A stretch of 64,000 nt of DNA from NCBI GenBank assembly GCA_965261105.1, contig CBDHCM010000006.1, positions 3,844,001-3,908,000 of the forward strand, in the 5' to 3' direction. Positions 1 to 8,879 of the stretch are shown here, piece by piece. The translations under genes were made by a program, and so were the position numbers. How positions within the stretch are numbered: position 1 is the stretch's first letter; each line of letters opens with the position of its first letter. The notes under the pieces were generated by a model that ran no database searches, was not told where the DNA came from, and saw nothing but the letters and a program-made list of their open reading frames with translations. The DNA comes from Aldehydirespirator sp965261105 (lineage in GTDB: Bacteria > Actinomycetota > Acidimicrobiia > Acidimicrobiales > Aldehydirespiratoraceae).

Positions 1-89
1 GCGCGGTTGCGGGTCAGGCGCAGCGCCGCCGAGTACAGCGACGGCATCAGCGGCAGGGCGTCGTCCGCGAAGGTTGCCTGATCGGCCAC
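1..89 (-). CDS. ECF-type RNA polymerase sigma factor, N-terminal fragment
   Basis: Reading the minus strand from a GTG at 89 gives about 29 residues, running off the window edge. They include DDALPLMPSLYSAALRLTRN, the typical region-1/2 opening of ECF (RpoE/SigH-type) sigma factors, in which an acidic stretch is followed by LYRAALRLTRN. An AGAGG ribosome binding site lies about 7 nt upstream of the GTG. The gene is cut by the window start, so -35/-10 recognition domains cannot be seen and the subgroup cannot be named. A sigma factor fits the anti-sigma/STAS genes found further on, but no direct link is shown. Confidence 0.72.
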   Translation of the reverse strand, partial: MADQATFADDALPLMPSLYSAALRLTRNR

Positions 90-122
90 GAGCCGCCTCT
101 TTGGGGATAAGGGGGGCGAGGG

Positions 123-195
123 AGCCCGAAAGGGGATTTGAACCCCTGACCTACGCTTTACGAGAGCGTCGCTCTACCGACTGAGCTATTCGGGC
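123..195 (-). tRNA. tRNA-Thr (anticodon CGU)
   Basis: On the minus strand a full cloverleaf can be drawn: acceptor GCCCGAA pairs with TTCGGGC, the D arm reads AGCTCAGTCGGTAGAGC, the anticodon stem ACGCT/AGCGT encloses loop CTCGTAA with anticodon CGT, and the T arm contains GGTTCAAATCC. The discriminator base is T. CCA is not encoded, since the next bases read CCC. It reads the ACG codon. Confidence 0.96.
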
Positions 196-413
196 GGGTG
201 CGCACCAAGCGGGCGAGGCCGCTCCGAACGCAAGCTCAGGCTACCCGTCACGCCCAGCCCCACCGCGCGCCCTCCCGGGCGAGGGGTGGCGTCGCAGGAT
301 CCAGGAATCGAGGACAGCAGGGGGTGCGGCGAGCCCAGCTGGTGAACAACGTGCGGGCCGCTGTGTTGTCTCATGCTTGTTGCGATCCCTGATCTTGAGC
401 CGGATGGCCCGTC

Positions 414-1547
414 TCATAGCCTCGGGACCGCTCCAGACGCGAGCGGAAGGTCTAGGAACAGGGCTTGGAGGGTTAGGGCCTCGTTGGGGGAGCGGATCAA
501 GCTCTCGGCGGTGGCCCGGAGGCGGTCTATGGCCCTGATGGCCCGCCGGTCGGCGGCCGGATCGCTGGGCTCCGATGCCACCTGCTCGCGGTAGCGGGCG
601 GTGAGGGTGGCCAGGCCGAAGCGGATCTCGTCGGTGCGGAACTGGCGGTGCTCGCGGCGGTGCTGGGCCTCCATGTCGCGGCGGCCCGAGCCGCGGGTGC
701 CAAAGCGCTTCTCGCGCTCGTCCAGGGCTGCAATCTCGGCCCGGTGGCGCTCAGTCAGGGCCACGCCGGCGTCGTCGATCAAGGACCGCAGCTCTGCAAC
801 CAGCTCGGCGACGGTGGCCCCGTGCCCGTCGAGACGGTCCGGGATCGACCACCACGCCTCACGGCGGGCCGCCACCCGCTCGTCGGCCGCCAGGATCCTG
901 GCCCTATGGAGGTTGCCGGCGGCTGCGGCCGCCACCAGCGCGGCCCGGTCGGCCGCGGCCAGGCCCTCCGATACCAGCACCGCGGCGACCTCGTCGTCGG
1001 GGACCGGGCCGAAGTCCACTCGGGTGCAGCGGGAGGCGATCGTGACATGCTCGGGCAGTACCTGCTCGATCAGCAGCACCCACACCACCGACGCCACGGG
1101 CTCCTCCACCGGTTTGAGCAGGGCTGCGGCCGCGGCCGGTGTGGCGGTGTGAAACCGGTCCACCACCAGCACCTTGCGGGTGCCCTCCACCGGGGTGCGG
1201 CTCGCCTCGACGATGAGCAGCGACACCTCCTCCTCGCGGCGCAGGCTGTTGCCGGCGGGGCTGAGCACGAAGACGTCGGGATGCTCCTCGCGGGTGGCCA
1301 GCCGGCGATGCCGCTTGGCCCGACCCGGCTCGGCGGCCGCCCGCTCGTCGGCGGCCACGATCAGCTCGCCCGCGAACGCGGCTGCCGCGGCCCGCTTTCC
1401 CGAGCCCCTCGGGCCCACCAACAGGTAGGCATGCACCGGCGACGCCGCCGCCGCGGCCAGCGCGGCCAGCGCCCGCGGCTGGCCCACCACCGCCGACCAC
1501 GGATCGGTCGGCGCCGTCTCCGCAGCGGTGTCGCGAAGCGTCATCAC
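414..1547 (-). CDS. holB: DNA polymerase III delta' subunit
   Basis: A 377-residue clamp-loader AAA+ ATPase homologue. The N-terminus has WSAVVGQPRALAAL followed by the P-loop GPRGSGKR near residue 50; a DFGPVPDDEV segment and the SRCTR sensor-like motif follow, then an alpha-helical C-terminal domain. Delta' is the stator of the clamp loader that opens the beta clamp. The usual CxxCxxxxxxxC zinc cluster is not evident. Its start overlaps the tmk stop by 4 nt (ATGA), the classical tmk-holB pair, so the two are translationally coupled in one minus-strand operon with the upstream MFS gene. The C-terminal 180 residues are basic and divergent. Confidence 0.88.
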   Translation of the reverse strand: MMTLRDTAAETAPTDPWSAVVGQPRALAALAAAAASPVHAYLLVGPRGSGKRAAAAAFAGELIVAADERAAAEPGRAKRHRRLATREEHPDVFVLSPAGNSLRREEEVSLLIVEASRTPVEGTRKVLVVDRFHTATPAAAAALLKPVEEPVASVVWVLLIEQVLPEHVTIASRCTRVDFGPVPDDEVAAVLVSEGLAAADRAALVAAAAAGNLHRARILAADERVAARREAWWSIPDRLDGHGATVAELVAELRSLIDDAGVALTERHRAEIAALDEREKRFGTRGSGRRDMEAQHRREHRQFRTDEIRFGLATLTARYREQVASEPSDPAADRRAIRAIDRLRATAESLIRSPNEALTLQALFLDLPLASGAVPRL

Positions 1548-2149
1548 GCGTCGCCCGGGTGCTCCCGCACGACAGCGAGCACCAGGACCGCGACCTCGTC
1601 CACCGAGCCATCGCCGTCAACCACCGCCCAGCGGGCTGGATCGGCCTGCGCCATGGCCCGATAGCCGGCCTGGACCCTGTCGAGGAACTCACGGCCCTCT
1701 CCCTCGAATCGGTCCAGCGACAACCCCATCCGCCGCGCCGCCAACTCGGGCCGGACTTCTAGAAGCACATTCAGGTCGGGCTCGAGCCCGCCGGTGGCGA
1801 AGCGCATCATCGCCCGCAGTTCGTCGAGGTCGAGCCCCCGCCCGTGGCCCTGATAGGCGAGCGTCGACGCGGTGAACCGGTCGGTCACCACATCGCGGCC
1901 GGACTCCAGCGCCGGTCCGACGATCTCGGCGACGTGCTGGGCCTTGTCAGCGATGGTCAGGAGCGCCTCGGTGCGGTCGTCCAAGGAATCGTTGGCCGGG
2001 TCGAGCAGGACTCCCCTGATGACCGCCCCCACACCGGTGGCGCCGAACTGGAAGGTCAACATCGCCCCCAGCGATTCGGCCAGCAACCGGGCCTGGGTGG
2101 ACTTGCCCGACGCGTCCACCCCCTCGACCGCGATGAGCCGGCCGGTCAC
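1544..2149 (-). CDS. tmk: Thymidylate kinase
   Basis: A 201-residue dTMP kinase (dTMP + ATP to dTDP + ADP). The P-loop is EGVDASGKST near residues 8-17 and the DR[FY] motif is DRFTASTLAYQGHGRG. The LID region is RRMGLSLDRFEGEGREF. The segment that usually reads REPGGT is here FQFGATGVGAVIRGVLLDP, so the ExPGG element that shapes the dTMP pocket is changed. The length is normal. Its stop overlaps holB and its start overlaps the upstream MFS stop, both by 4 nt, so three genes form a tightly coupled operon. Confidence 0.9.
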   Translation of the reverse strand: MTGRLIAVEGVDASGKSTQARLLAESLGAMLTFQFGATGVGAVIRGVLLDPANDSLDDRTEALLTIADKAQHVAEIVGPALESGRDVVTDRFTASTLAYQGHGRGLDLDELRAMMRFATGGLEPDLNVLLEVRPELAARRMGLSLDRFEGEGREFLDRVQAGYRAMAQADPARWAVVDGDGSVDEVAVLVLAVVREHPGDA

Positions 2150-3714
2150 TGCTCCGACTCCGCCGCAGGCTCATCGTCCGGCGGCGCCGCCAATGCGTCG
2201 TGGGACGCGTCGCCCGCCGCCGCCGCGGGCTCCGCCGTTGCCGCCACCGCAGGCACCCCGACCGCCTCCCCGAGATCCTCCCCGTCCGAAGGGGCCGCCA
2301 GATCCGCCGGCCCGGTCGCGCCGGAACGGAGGCTCCAAGTGGCCAGGCCGCCGGCGACGATAATGATCAACCCCGCCAGCCACATCGTCAGCCTCACGCC
2401 GGGGAGCTCGACGCGGGCTCCCAGCACCGAGACCGCCCCATCCCACCAGCGCTGCGACAGGTTGTCGAGCAAATCGGCCAGAACCCCGCCCACAGCCAGG
2501 GCAATCAGCACGCACAGCCGCACCAGCACCAGCAGCGCAGAGAACACCCGGCCCCGGATCTCGTTGGCCACGTTCTCGTGCAGCAGCGTGAACCCGAGCA
2601 CATAGGAGGGCCCCGCCAGCATCCCGAGCAGCACCACCAAGGGGATCATCAGCGACAGCCGGTCCACCGACGCGGCCGCCAGCAGCACCACACCCGCGGC
2701 GACGAGCACTGATGTGAAGCCCCGGGTCCGGTTTATGCGGTTCTGCAGCGCGGATGCAGCCCCGACGCCCACCGCCATGCCCACTCCGAGCGAGAACAGC
2801 ACGGCGTGGAAGTCGGCCTCCCGCCCCACGATCACCTCGTCAACGAAGCGGGCGCCCAGAAGGAACACCATCCCCGCGCCCATCACCGCGGTGGCCAGCC
2901 CCACGTTCACCGATCGGATGATCGGGTTCTTCCCCACCAGGCGCCAGCCCTCCCGAAGCTCGCGGATAGCTCCGCCGAGATCGAGGCTTCCCCGCTTCGC
3001 CGCCCGGCGCTCGTCGCGGGAGCGCTCGGGGATGGCGATCCGCCAGATGATCAGGGCGGTCACGAGGAACGACAGGGCGTCCACGTAGAAGGCAAGGCCC
3101 TCCTCGTTGAGCCGCAGCGTCGTGACCCACCCCTCGTCCGACATCGCCTCGGCCGCCTTGGCCAGCAGCGCGGCTATGCCCGCGGCCACCGGAAACATGC
3201 CGTAAGCAGCGGCCACGTTCAGCGAATTGGCCGAAGTGAGCCTGTCGCGGGGCACGAGATTGGGGACCGTCGCCTCCTTGGCGGGCTGCCACATCATCGT
3301 GGCCAGCTCCAGCAGGACGCTGGCCACGATGAGCCCGATCAGGGTGTCGACGAACGGCAGCGTCACCAGCACCAGCGCCCGGCCGATGTCGCAGGCCACC
3401 ATCACCCGCTTGCGGTTGAGCCGATCGACGACCACACCCACCGCGGTGGCCAGGAAGAACCCCGGCGCCACCCGGGTGGCCAAAACCAGGGCAATGGCAG
3501 TGCTCTTCGAACCCTCCGGGGCGAGCTTGTCCGCCAACGCGATCGTGGCGAACAGCCCGAGCCAGTCGCCGGTGGCCGACACCACCTGGGCGATCCAGAG
3601 CCTGAAGAAGTCCCACGTGCCGAACATCCGCTCCAGGCGGCCAGAGGGCCGGACTGACTCGAAGGCCTCGTCTAGCCGGATGCCGGCCGAGGAGCGGAGG
3701 GGATCTTTGCCCAC
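2146..3714 (-). CDS. MFS transporter (MFS_3-like)
   Basis: A 522-residue integral membrane protein with about 12 hydrophobic segments beginning near residue 35 (FRLWIAQVVSATGDWLGLFA). The loop signature VDRLNRKRVMVACDIGRAL after TM2 and the repeat-like second half (NEIRGRVFSALLV) match MFS_3/enterobactin exporter-type permeases. The last 60 residues are an Ala/Pro/Glu-rich cytoplasmic tail. No substrate can be inferred. It overlaps tmk by 4 nt, so it is probably the first gene of the MFS-tmk-holB operon. In many actinobacteria an MFS gene occupies this place between topA and tmk. Confidence 0.85.
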   Translation of the reverse strand: MGKDPLRSSAGIRLDEAFESVRPSGRLERMFGTWDFFRLWIAQVVSATGDWLGLFATIALADKLAPEGSKSTAIALVLATRVAPGFFLATAVGVVVDRLNRKRVMVACDIGRALVLVTLPFVDTLIGLIVASVLLELATMMWQPAKEATVPNLVPRDRLTSANSLNVAAAYGMFPVAAGIAALLAKAAEAMSDEGWVTTLRLNEEGLAFYVDALSFLVTALIIWRIAIPERSRDERRAAKRGSLDLGGAIRELREGWRLVGKNPIIRSVNVGLATAVMGAGMVFLLGARFVDEVIVGREADFHAVLFSLGVGMAVGVGAASALQNRINRTRGFTSVLVAAGVVLLAAASVDRLSLMIPLVVLLGMLAGPSYVLGFTLLHENVANEIRGRVFSALLVLVRLCVLIALAVGGVLADLLDNLSQRWWDGAVSVLGARVELPGVRLTMWLAGLIIIVAGGLATWSLRSGATGPADLAAPSDGEDLGEAVGVPAVAATAEPAAAAGDASHDALAAPPDDEPAAESEQ

Positions 3715-3778
3715 GACAACCGAGGCTAGGCGCGGCGGCCCGCCGACGGCTCAGAGGCCGATGCGCGGGCAGCGAAGG

Positions 3779-6391
3779 TCAGCTGCGCTTGCGGGCCGGC
3801 TTCCTGCGGGCGGGACGCTTCTTGACCGACCCCTTCGCCCGCCGCTCCGCCATTAGATCGCAGGCCCGCTCGAGGGTGAGCGCCTCGACGGTGTCTCCTG
3901 AGCGGAGGGACGCGTTGACCTCACCGTCGGTGACGTAGTGGCCGTAGCGTCCGTCCTTCAGCACCACGGCGCGTCCCGTGGCCGGATCATCTCCCAATTC
4001 CCTCAGGGGTGCGGCCGGTGCAGCCGCCCGGCGGGCCTTGGGCTGGGACAGCAGCTCCAGGCACTCCTCGAGGGTGACCGTGAAGAGCTGATCCTCGCCG
4101 GCCAGGCTGCGGCTGTCGGCGCCCTTGCGCACGAACGGCCCGTAGCGCCCGTTCTGCACGGTGATCTCGGCCCCGTCAGCGGGGTCGGCGCCCACCGTGC
4201 GGGGCAGCGACAGCAGCAGCAGCGCCTCCTGCAGGGTCACCGTCTCCAGCGTCATGGTCTTGAACAGGGAGGCGAACTTCGGCTTGTCGAGCGCCTCGCC
4301 GGCCCGGCCGAGCTGGACGTACGGCCCGTAGCGGCCCAACTTGGCCACCACGACCAAGGCGGTCTCCGGATCCTCGCCCAGTACACGCTCGTCGCGCCCG
4401 GCGGCCAGCAACTCCGTCACCCGCTCGACGGTGAGCTCGTCGGGAGCGGTGCCGTCGGGAACCGAGACGGAGTCCTCGCCCCTGCGCACGCTGGGGCCGT
4501 AGCGCCCGACGCGGACCTCCACTTCCTCCCCGTCGGCGTCGACACCCAGAGGGATCGAGTTCACCGAGCGGGCGTCGATGTCGCCGAGACGGCTCGACAC
4601 CTTCTCCTTGAGGCCCGGGTCGTCCTCGCCGCCGAAATAGAACCGCTCGAGCCACGGCACCTGCTCCTCGTCGCCGGCTGCGATCCGGTCGAGATCGTCC
4701 TCCATGTCGGCGGTGAAGGCGTAGTCGACGAGCTTGGGGAAGTGGCGCTCCAGCAGGTTCACCACCGAGAACGCGGTGAACGACGGCACCAGCGCCGAGC
4801 CCTTCTTCCACACGTAGCCCCGGTCGGTGATCGTGCCCATGATCGACGAGTAGGTGGAGGGGCGGCCCACGCCGAGCTGCTCGAGGCGCCGCACCAGCGA
4901 CGCCTCGGTGTAGCGGGCCGGGGGCTGCGTCTCGTGCCCGGACGCCTCCATCCCCCGGCAGCTCACCGCATCGCCCTCGCCAAGCGGGGGCAGCCGCCGC
5001 TCGTCTTCGGTCTCGCTCGCCTCTCCGGCGTCGGTGCCCTCGATGTACACCTCCCGGAAGCCCAGATGGGTGATCACCGTGCCGCTGGCGGCGAACTCGG
5101 CGTCGCGGCCCGGCACGGTGCGGGCACCCACACGCAATTGCACCGTCTCGCCGGTGCAGTCGGTCATCTGGCTGGCCAGCGTCCGCTTCCACACCAGCTC
5201 GTACAGCCGGGCCTCGGGCTGCGGCACACCCTTGGCCACCGTCTTCGGGTCGGCGAAGGCCTCTCCAGCGGGCCGGATGGCCTCGTGGGCCTCCTGGGCG
5301 TTCTTCACCTTGCCGGCATACACCCTCGGCTTGGGGGGAAGCACATGCTGCCCGTAGCGCCCGGCCACCTCGGAGCGGGCGGCAGCCACCGCGGCCGACG
5401 ACAGCGATGTGCTGTCGGTGCGCATGTAGGTGATGTAGCCCTTCTCGTACAGCGACTGGGCCGCCCGCATCGCCGCGGCCGAGGACATGCCGAGCTTGCG
5501 GGCCGCCTCCTGCTGCAGCGTGGACGTGATGAACGGCGGGGCCGGGCGGCGCCGGTACGGCTTGGAGGTGCGCGCCCGCACGGCGAAGTCCGCTCCCCGC
5601 AGATCGGCAACCAGCGATGCAGCTCCAGCCTCGTCGAGCACGGTCACGCCGCCGCGGGCCGGACGGCCGTCGGGACCGAAGTCGCGTGCAGTCGCAACAC
5701 GCGAGCCGTCGAGCACGGCGAGGGCGGCCGTGAACTCGGGCCCCTCGTTGGCTGGGGGCGAGAACGTGGCGGTCAGCCCCCAGAAGGAGGCGCTGACGAA
5801 GCGCATCCGCTCCCGCTCGCGCTCCACCACGACGCGCACCGCGACGCTCTGGACCCGGCCGGCCGACAGCTGGGGCATGACCTTCTTCCACAACACCGGC
5901 GACACCTCGTAACCGTAGAGCCGGTCGAGCATCCGGCGGGCCTCCTGGGCGTCCACCAGGCGCCTGTCGAGCTCCCGTGGCGAGGCGACCGCGGCGGAGA
6001 TGGCGGACCTCGTGATCTCGTGGAAGACCATCCGCTTGACCGGCACCCGCGGGTTCAGCACCTCCATCAGGTGCCAGGCGATGGCCTCGCCCTCACGGTC
6101 CTCGTCGGTGGCCAGATACAGCTCATCGGCGTCGGCCAGCAGGCTCTTCAGCTTGCGGACCTGCTGGCGCTTGTCGCTGTTGACCACGTACAGCGGCTTG
6201 AACCCGTTGTCCACGTCTATGCCGAGCCGGGCCCATGACTCGGACTTGTACGCCTTGGGCACCTCGGCCGCCCGGCTGGGAAGGTCGCGGATGTGACCGA
6301 TCGAGGACTCCACGACGTAGCCGGCTCCGAGATAGCCGGAGATCGTCTTCGCCTTGGCGGGCGACTCAACGATAACTAGGGCGTTGGCCAT
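3779..6391 (-). CDS. topA: DNA topoisomerase I
   Basis: An 870-residue type IA topoisomerase that relaxes negative supercoils. The Toprim domain opens with ALVIVESPAKAKTI, and the acidic triad is in LATDEDREGEAIAWHL. The catalytic tyrosine is Tyr322 in GYITYMRTDS. LSAGRVQSVA and VGRPSTYSSI are the usual core motifs. The C-terminal half has several zinc-free Topo_C repeats marked by GRYGPYV, GRYGPFV and GRYGHYV, and ends in a Lys/Arg tail typical of actinobacterial TopA. The start ATGGCCAACGCC at 6391 gives the expected N-terminus. The gene stands alone, separated from the MFS gene by 64 nt. Long ORFs antisense to it are codon-bias shadows. Confidence 0.97.
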   Translation of the reverse strand: MANALVIVESPAKAKTISGYLGAGYVVESSIGHIRDLPSRAAEVPKAYKSESWARLGIDVDNGFKPLYVVNSDKRQQVRKLKSLLADADELYLATDEDREGEAIAWHLMEVLNPRVPVKRMVFHEITRSAISAAVASPRELDRRLVDAQEARRMLDRLYGYEVSPVLWKKVMPQLSAGRVQSVAVRVVVERERERMRFVSASFWGLTATFSPPANEGPEFTAALAVLDGSRVATARDFGPDGRPARGGVTVLDEAGAASLVADLRGADFAVRARTSKPYRRRPAPPFITSTLQQEAARKLGMSSAAAMRAAQSLYEKGYITYMRTDSTSLSSAAVAAARSEVAGRYGQHVLPPKPRVYAGKVKNAQEAHEAIRPAGEAFADPKTVAKGVPQPEARLYELVWKRTLASQMTDCTGETVQLRVGARTVPGRDAEFAASGTVITHLGFREVYIEGTDAGEASETEDERRLPPLGEGDAVSCRGMEASGHETQPPARYTEASLVRRLEQLGVGRPSTYSSIMGTITDRGYVWKKGSALVPSFTAFSVVNLLERHFPKLVDYAFTADMEDDLDRIAAGDEEQVPWLERFYFGGEDDPGLKEKVSSRLGDIDARSVNSIPLGVDADGEEVEVRVGRYGPSVRRGEDSVSVPDGTAPDELTVERVTELLAAGRDERVLGEDPETALVVVAKLGRYGPYVQLGRAGEALDKPKFASLFKTMTLETVTLQEALLLLSLPRTVGADPADGAEITVQNGRYGPFVRKGADSRSLAGEDQLFTVTLEECLELLSQPKARRAAAPAAPLRELGDDPATGRAVVLKDGRYGHYVTDGEVNASLRSGDTVEALTLERACDLMAERRAKGSVKKRPARRKPARKRS

Positions 6392-6534
6392 GGACTTCGA
6401 ACCGATCCGACGAGCAGGCGCCCGTCAACAGCTTGGGACTCGAACAGGATAAGCAGCGGCGAACAAGGAAGGGGAAGCTTCTTCGAACTGGCGGGGCCCA
6501 ACTCGACGGGCCGTCCCGCCGCGCCGGCCAGAAC

Positions 6535-7893
6535 CTACTGCGCCGCGACCTCGTCTGCCGGTCGAGAGCGGAGAAGGATAGCGGCACCGACGAAGGCCGC
6601 GATGGTCGATGCGGCCAGGATCCCGATCTTCGCCTGGTCGCCTGCGTCGCGGGACACGAACGCAAGGTTGGTGATGAACAGCGACACGGTGAAACCGATG
6701 CCGGCCACGGCGCCCACGCCCAGGATCTTGGCCCATGTGGCCTCCCGAGGCAGCTCGCACAATCCGAGTCGCACCGCCAGCCACGTGAACGACCCTACGC
6801 CCACGAGCTTGCCGACCACGAGGCCCAGCACGATGCCGATCGTGATCGGAGATCGCAGGGCCGCTTCCAGGGAGTCCGACGACAGCTCCACTCCGGCGTT
6901 GGCCAGCGCGAACACGGGAATGATCACAAAGCTGGTCCAAGGGTGCAGCAGGTCGGCGAGCCGGTCCGCGACCGCCACCCGCTCACGCACCTCGAAGGAG
7001 GCCCGCCGCACCGCCGGGGCGCTCAACGAGTCGCCCTCGAACCACCTGGTCACCTTGTCGTCGAGCGTGCCCTCGCTCACGAGCGGGCGCGCCGGCGCAA
7101 GGATGCCCAACACGACCCCGGCGATGGTGGCGTGGATCCCGGACTCGAACACCGCGAGCCACAGCACCACTCCCACCAGCAGGTAGACGGGCGTGAACCA
7201 GATGCGGGCGAGGCGCATCACGACCAACAGGACCACGATCAGGACCGCCGCCAGCAGCCAGTCCAGCGACAGGTCGTCGGTGTAGAACACCGCGATCACG
7301 GCAATAGCGCCGATGTCGTCCACGATCGCCAGCGTGAGCAGGAAAACCTTGAGGGAGTTCGAGACCCGCCGCCCCATCAGCGACAGCACCCCCACCGCGA
7401 AGGCAATGTCGGTCGCCATCGGGATCCCCCAGCCGGCCGAGCCCTCGCCCCCGGCGTTGAAGGCGAGGTAGATCGCCGCGGGCACCACCATGCCGCCCAG
7501 AGCGGCGACGGCCGGCAGCGCGGCCACCGCGGGGCGGCGCAGCTCGCCCACGATCATCTCGCGCTTGATCTCAAGGCCGACCACAAAGAAGAAGACCACC
7601 ATCAGGGCGTCGTTGATCCAGGCCTCCAGCGGCTCGTCGAGCACCAGCACGCTGCCCAGATCAAAACGAAGATGGGTGTGCAGCAAATCCAGATAAGAGT
7701 CCCGCCAGGGCGAGTTGGCCCAGACGAGGGCCACGACCGCAGCAGCCAGCATCAGTACGCCGCCGGCGGCCTCGATGCGAAGGAAGCGCAGCATCGGCCG
7801 GCCGATCCGCCGGGCCAGCCGCCGGTCGCTGCCGATCCACGTCAGCGGCGACGGCTGGGGTGCGTCCGAGCGGTCTCCTGGAGTTGAGGCCAT
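6535..7893 (-). CDS. nhaA: Na+/H+ antiporter NhaA
   Basis: A 452-residue NhaA family antiporter that exchanges sodium for protons at the inner membrane. Eleven to twelve membrane segments are visible. The paired transport aspartates are in AIVDDIGAIAVI, with another conserved Asp in PMATDIAFAVG. GLEIKREMIVGELR is the family signature after the second helix. The length is longer than the 388-residue E. coli protein because of a charged N-terminal extension and an insertion around the sixth helix. It is a single gene, between topA and the regulatory pair. No NhaR-like regulator is next to it. Confidence 0.94.
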   Translation of the reverse strand: MASTPGDRSDAPQPSPLTWIGSDRRLARRIGRPMLRFLRIEAAGGVLMLAAAVVALVWANSPWRDSYLDLLHTHLRFDLGSVLVLDEPLEAWINDALMVVFFFVVGLEIKREMIVGELRRPAVAALPAVAALGGMVVPAAIYLAFNAGGEGSAGWGIPMATDIAFAVGVLSLMGRRVSNSLKVFLLTLAIVDDIGAIAVIAVFYTDDLSLDWLLAAVLIVVLLVVMRLARIWFTPVYLLVGVVLWLAVFESGIHATIAGVVLGILAPARPLVSEGTLDDKVTRWFEGDSLSAPAVRRASFEVRERVAVADRLADLLHPWTSFVIIPVFALANAGVELSSDSLEAALRSPITIGIVLGLVVGKLVGVGSFTWLAVRLGLCELPREATWAKILGVGAVAGIGFTVSLFITNLAFVSRDAGDQAKIGILAASTIAAFVGAAILLRSRPADEVAAQ

Positions 7894-7933
7894 CGCGATG
7901 GTCTACCAGTGCTGGGGCTCGCCGACAGCGGCG

Positions 7934-8371
7934 CTAGGGCGAGTTGAGGATAAGGCAGGCTTCGGTGCCGTGCGGGCTCGAGCGGACGTGGAACTCGTCG
8001 GCAAGCGCTCGGATGATGGAGATGCCCATTCCGGACTCCCGCCCCAGACGGGCCGGCGACTCCGAGGGCGGCGCCGCCAGCAAGGAGTCTGCGTCGAAGC
8101 CGGGGCCCTCATCACGGACCACCACCGACACTCGCCCACCGGCGCACCGGCAGGTCACCCTCACAGGGCGAGTGCAGCCCGAGCGGATGTGGGCCTGTAT
8201 CGCGTTGGTCGTCGCCTCCGACACCGCCACCCGGAGGTCGTCGATGCGCAGCGGCTCCAACGTCGGCTCCAGCTCCGCCGCGGCGGCCACCACCACCCGC
8301 ACGAGAGACACGTAGTCGGGCCGAGGCGGGATCTGGATCTCTATGGCGTCACTCATGCCGCCGCCTATCAC
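7934..8371 (-). CDS. Anti-sigma regulatory factor (RsbW/SpoIIAB-like ATPase)
   Basis: A 145-residue GHKL (HATPase_c) domain. The N box is VSEATTNAIQAHI and the G1 box VVRDEGPGFDAD; a GMGISII segment forms the G2 region. Such proteins bind or phosphorylate partners to control alternative sigma factors. Two starts are possible: a GTG at 8371, which overlaps the stop of the mini-ORF at 8368-8526 (GTGA), or the ATG at 8356 preceded by AGGCGG. The gene follows the STAS gene, giving the classic switch pair, separated only by that mini-ORF with its 123-bp repeat. No sigma factor lies between them. Confidence 0.88.
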   Translation of the reverse strand: MIGGGMSDAIEIQIPPRPDYVSLVRVVVAAAAELEPTLEPLRIDDLRVAVSEATTNAIQAHIRSGCTRPVRVTCRCAGGRVSVVVRDEGPGFDADSLLAAPPSESPARLGRESGMGISIIRALADEFHVRSSPHGTEACLILNSP

Positions 8372-8526
8372 GTCACCGAAGCCGAGGAGACCGCCGGGGA
8401 CTTCAAGAGGCCCCGCAGACGGGTGTCAATGCCTCGCGGAGAAACATGTTGTTTCCCGCTCCTGTTCGCTGCGCTCACGGGCCGCTCGGGCCACGGCCTC
8501 GCTCGACGCCTCGTGGAGATCCTCAT
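8368..8526 (-). CDS. Junction mini-ORF bridging STAS and anti-sigma genes
   Basis: A 52-codon ORF whose ATG (8526-8524) overlaps the STAS stop as ATGA, and whose TGA (8370-8368) overlaps the GTG start of the anti-sigma gene as GTGA. Start-to-start spacing is 155 nt (remainder 2 modulo 3), so coupling is kept through the whole junction. Most of it is one copy of the 123-bp dispersed repeat, read in the opposite sense to the copy in nuoA-nuoB. The peptide is Arg-rich, without a recognisable domain. It may serve only as a translated linker; stability of the product is unknown. Confidence 0.45.
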   Translation of the reverse strand: MRISTRRRARPWPERPVSAANRSGKQHVSPRGIDTRLRGLLKSPAVSSASVT

Positions 8527-8553
8527 GAAGCGCTGCTTGTCCGCTCGGCCTCT
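8431..8553 (+). repeat. 123-bp dispersed repeat, copy 1
   Basis: This segment aligns without gaps to the reverse complement of 61873-61995. The central 54 bp (8451-8504, from GTTTCCCGCTC to GCCTCGCTC) differ at about one position; the flanks are diverged but the outer ends GCCTCGCGG and CGCTCGGCCTCT are kept. It sits at the STAS/anti-sigma junction, antisense to both genes, overlapping the last codons of the STAS gene. No transposase is encoded. Confidence 0.85.
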
Positions 8554-8879
8554 GAGGCACTGTCTATCGAGTCGTGGAGCGCCAGGATCCGGTCGAGGTC
8601 GCAGATCTCGAACACCCTGCGAATGCGCCGCGACGGGCACACCAGCGCCAGCTCGCCGCCGCGCTGGCGCAACCGCTTCAGCGCGCCGATCACCGCGCCC
8701 AGGCCGAACGAGTCGACAAAGTCCAACTCCGAGATGTCGAGGATCAGCAAGCGACAGCCATCAGCCACTGCGGAGACGACGGCCCCGCGGACATCGGGAG
8801 CACCCACCACATCAAGATCGCCACCGACGCTGAGCACAGTCCACGGAGGCTGTTCGGAGCGCCGAATCGTCACGGACAC
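8523..8879 (-). CDS. STAS-domain anti-sigma factor antagonist
   Basis: A 118-residue single STAS domain (SpoIIAA/RsbV type). The phospho-acceptor loop is LDISELDFVDSFGLGAVIGAL, where the serine in VDSFGLG is the expected kinase target. The beta strands LLILDIS and LALVCPS are the normal fold elements. The neighbouring RsbW-like gene is the probable kinase and binding partner. The stop overlaps the mini-ORF start by 4 nt. The extreme 3' end lies within the 123-bp repeat, so the last ten codons may have been replaced by repeat sequence. Confidence 0.9.
   Translation of the reverse strand: MSVTIRRSEQPPWTVLSVGGDLDVVGAPDVRGAVVSAVADGCRLLILDISELDFVDSFGLGAVIGALKRLRQRGGELALVCPSRRIRRVFEICDLDRILALHDSIDSASEAERTSSAS

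Noticed and set aside
196..413. Short ORFs in the gap between tRNA-Thr and holB
   Set aside because: They are proline/arginine-rich, lack ribosome sites and overlap each other on both strands; I see nothing real in this stretch.
3938..6238. A 766-codon plus-strand ORF opposite topA
   Set aside because: It is exactly antisense to a well conserved gene, is rich in His/Gly/Arg as high-GC shadow frames are, and has no motifs.
8431..8553. The 123-bp repeat as a known insertion sequence or its end
   Set aside because: No transposase, no terminal inverted repeats and no short target duplication are evident; I keep it as an unclassified dispersed repeat.
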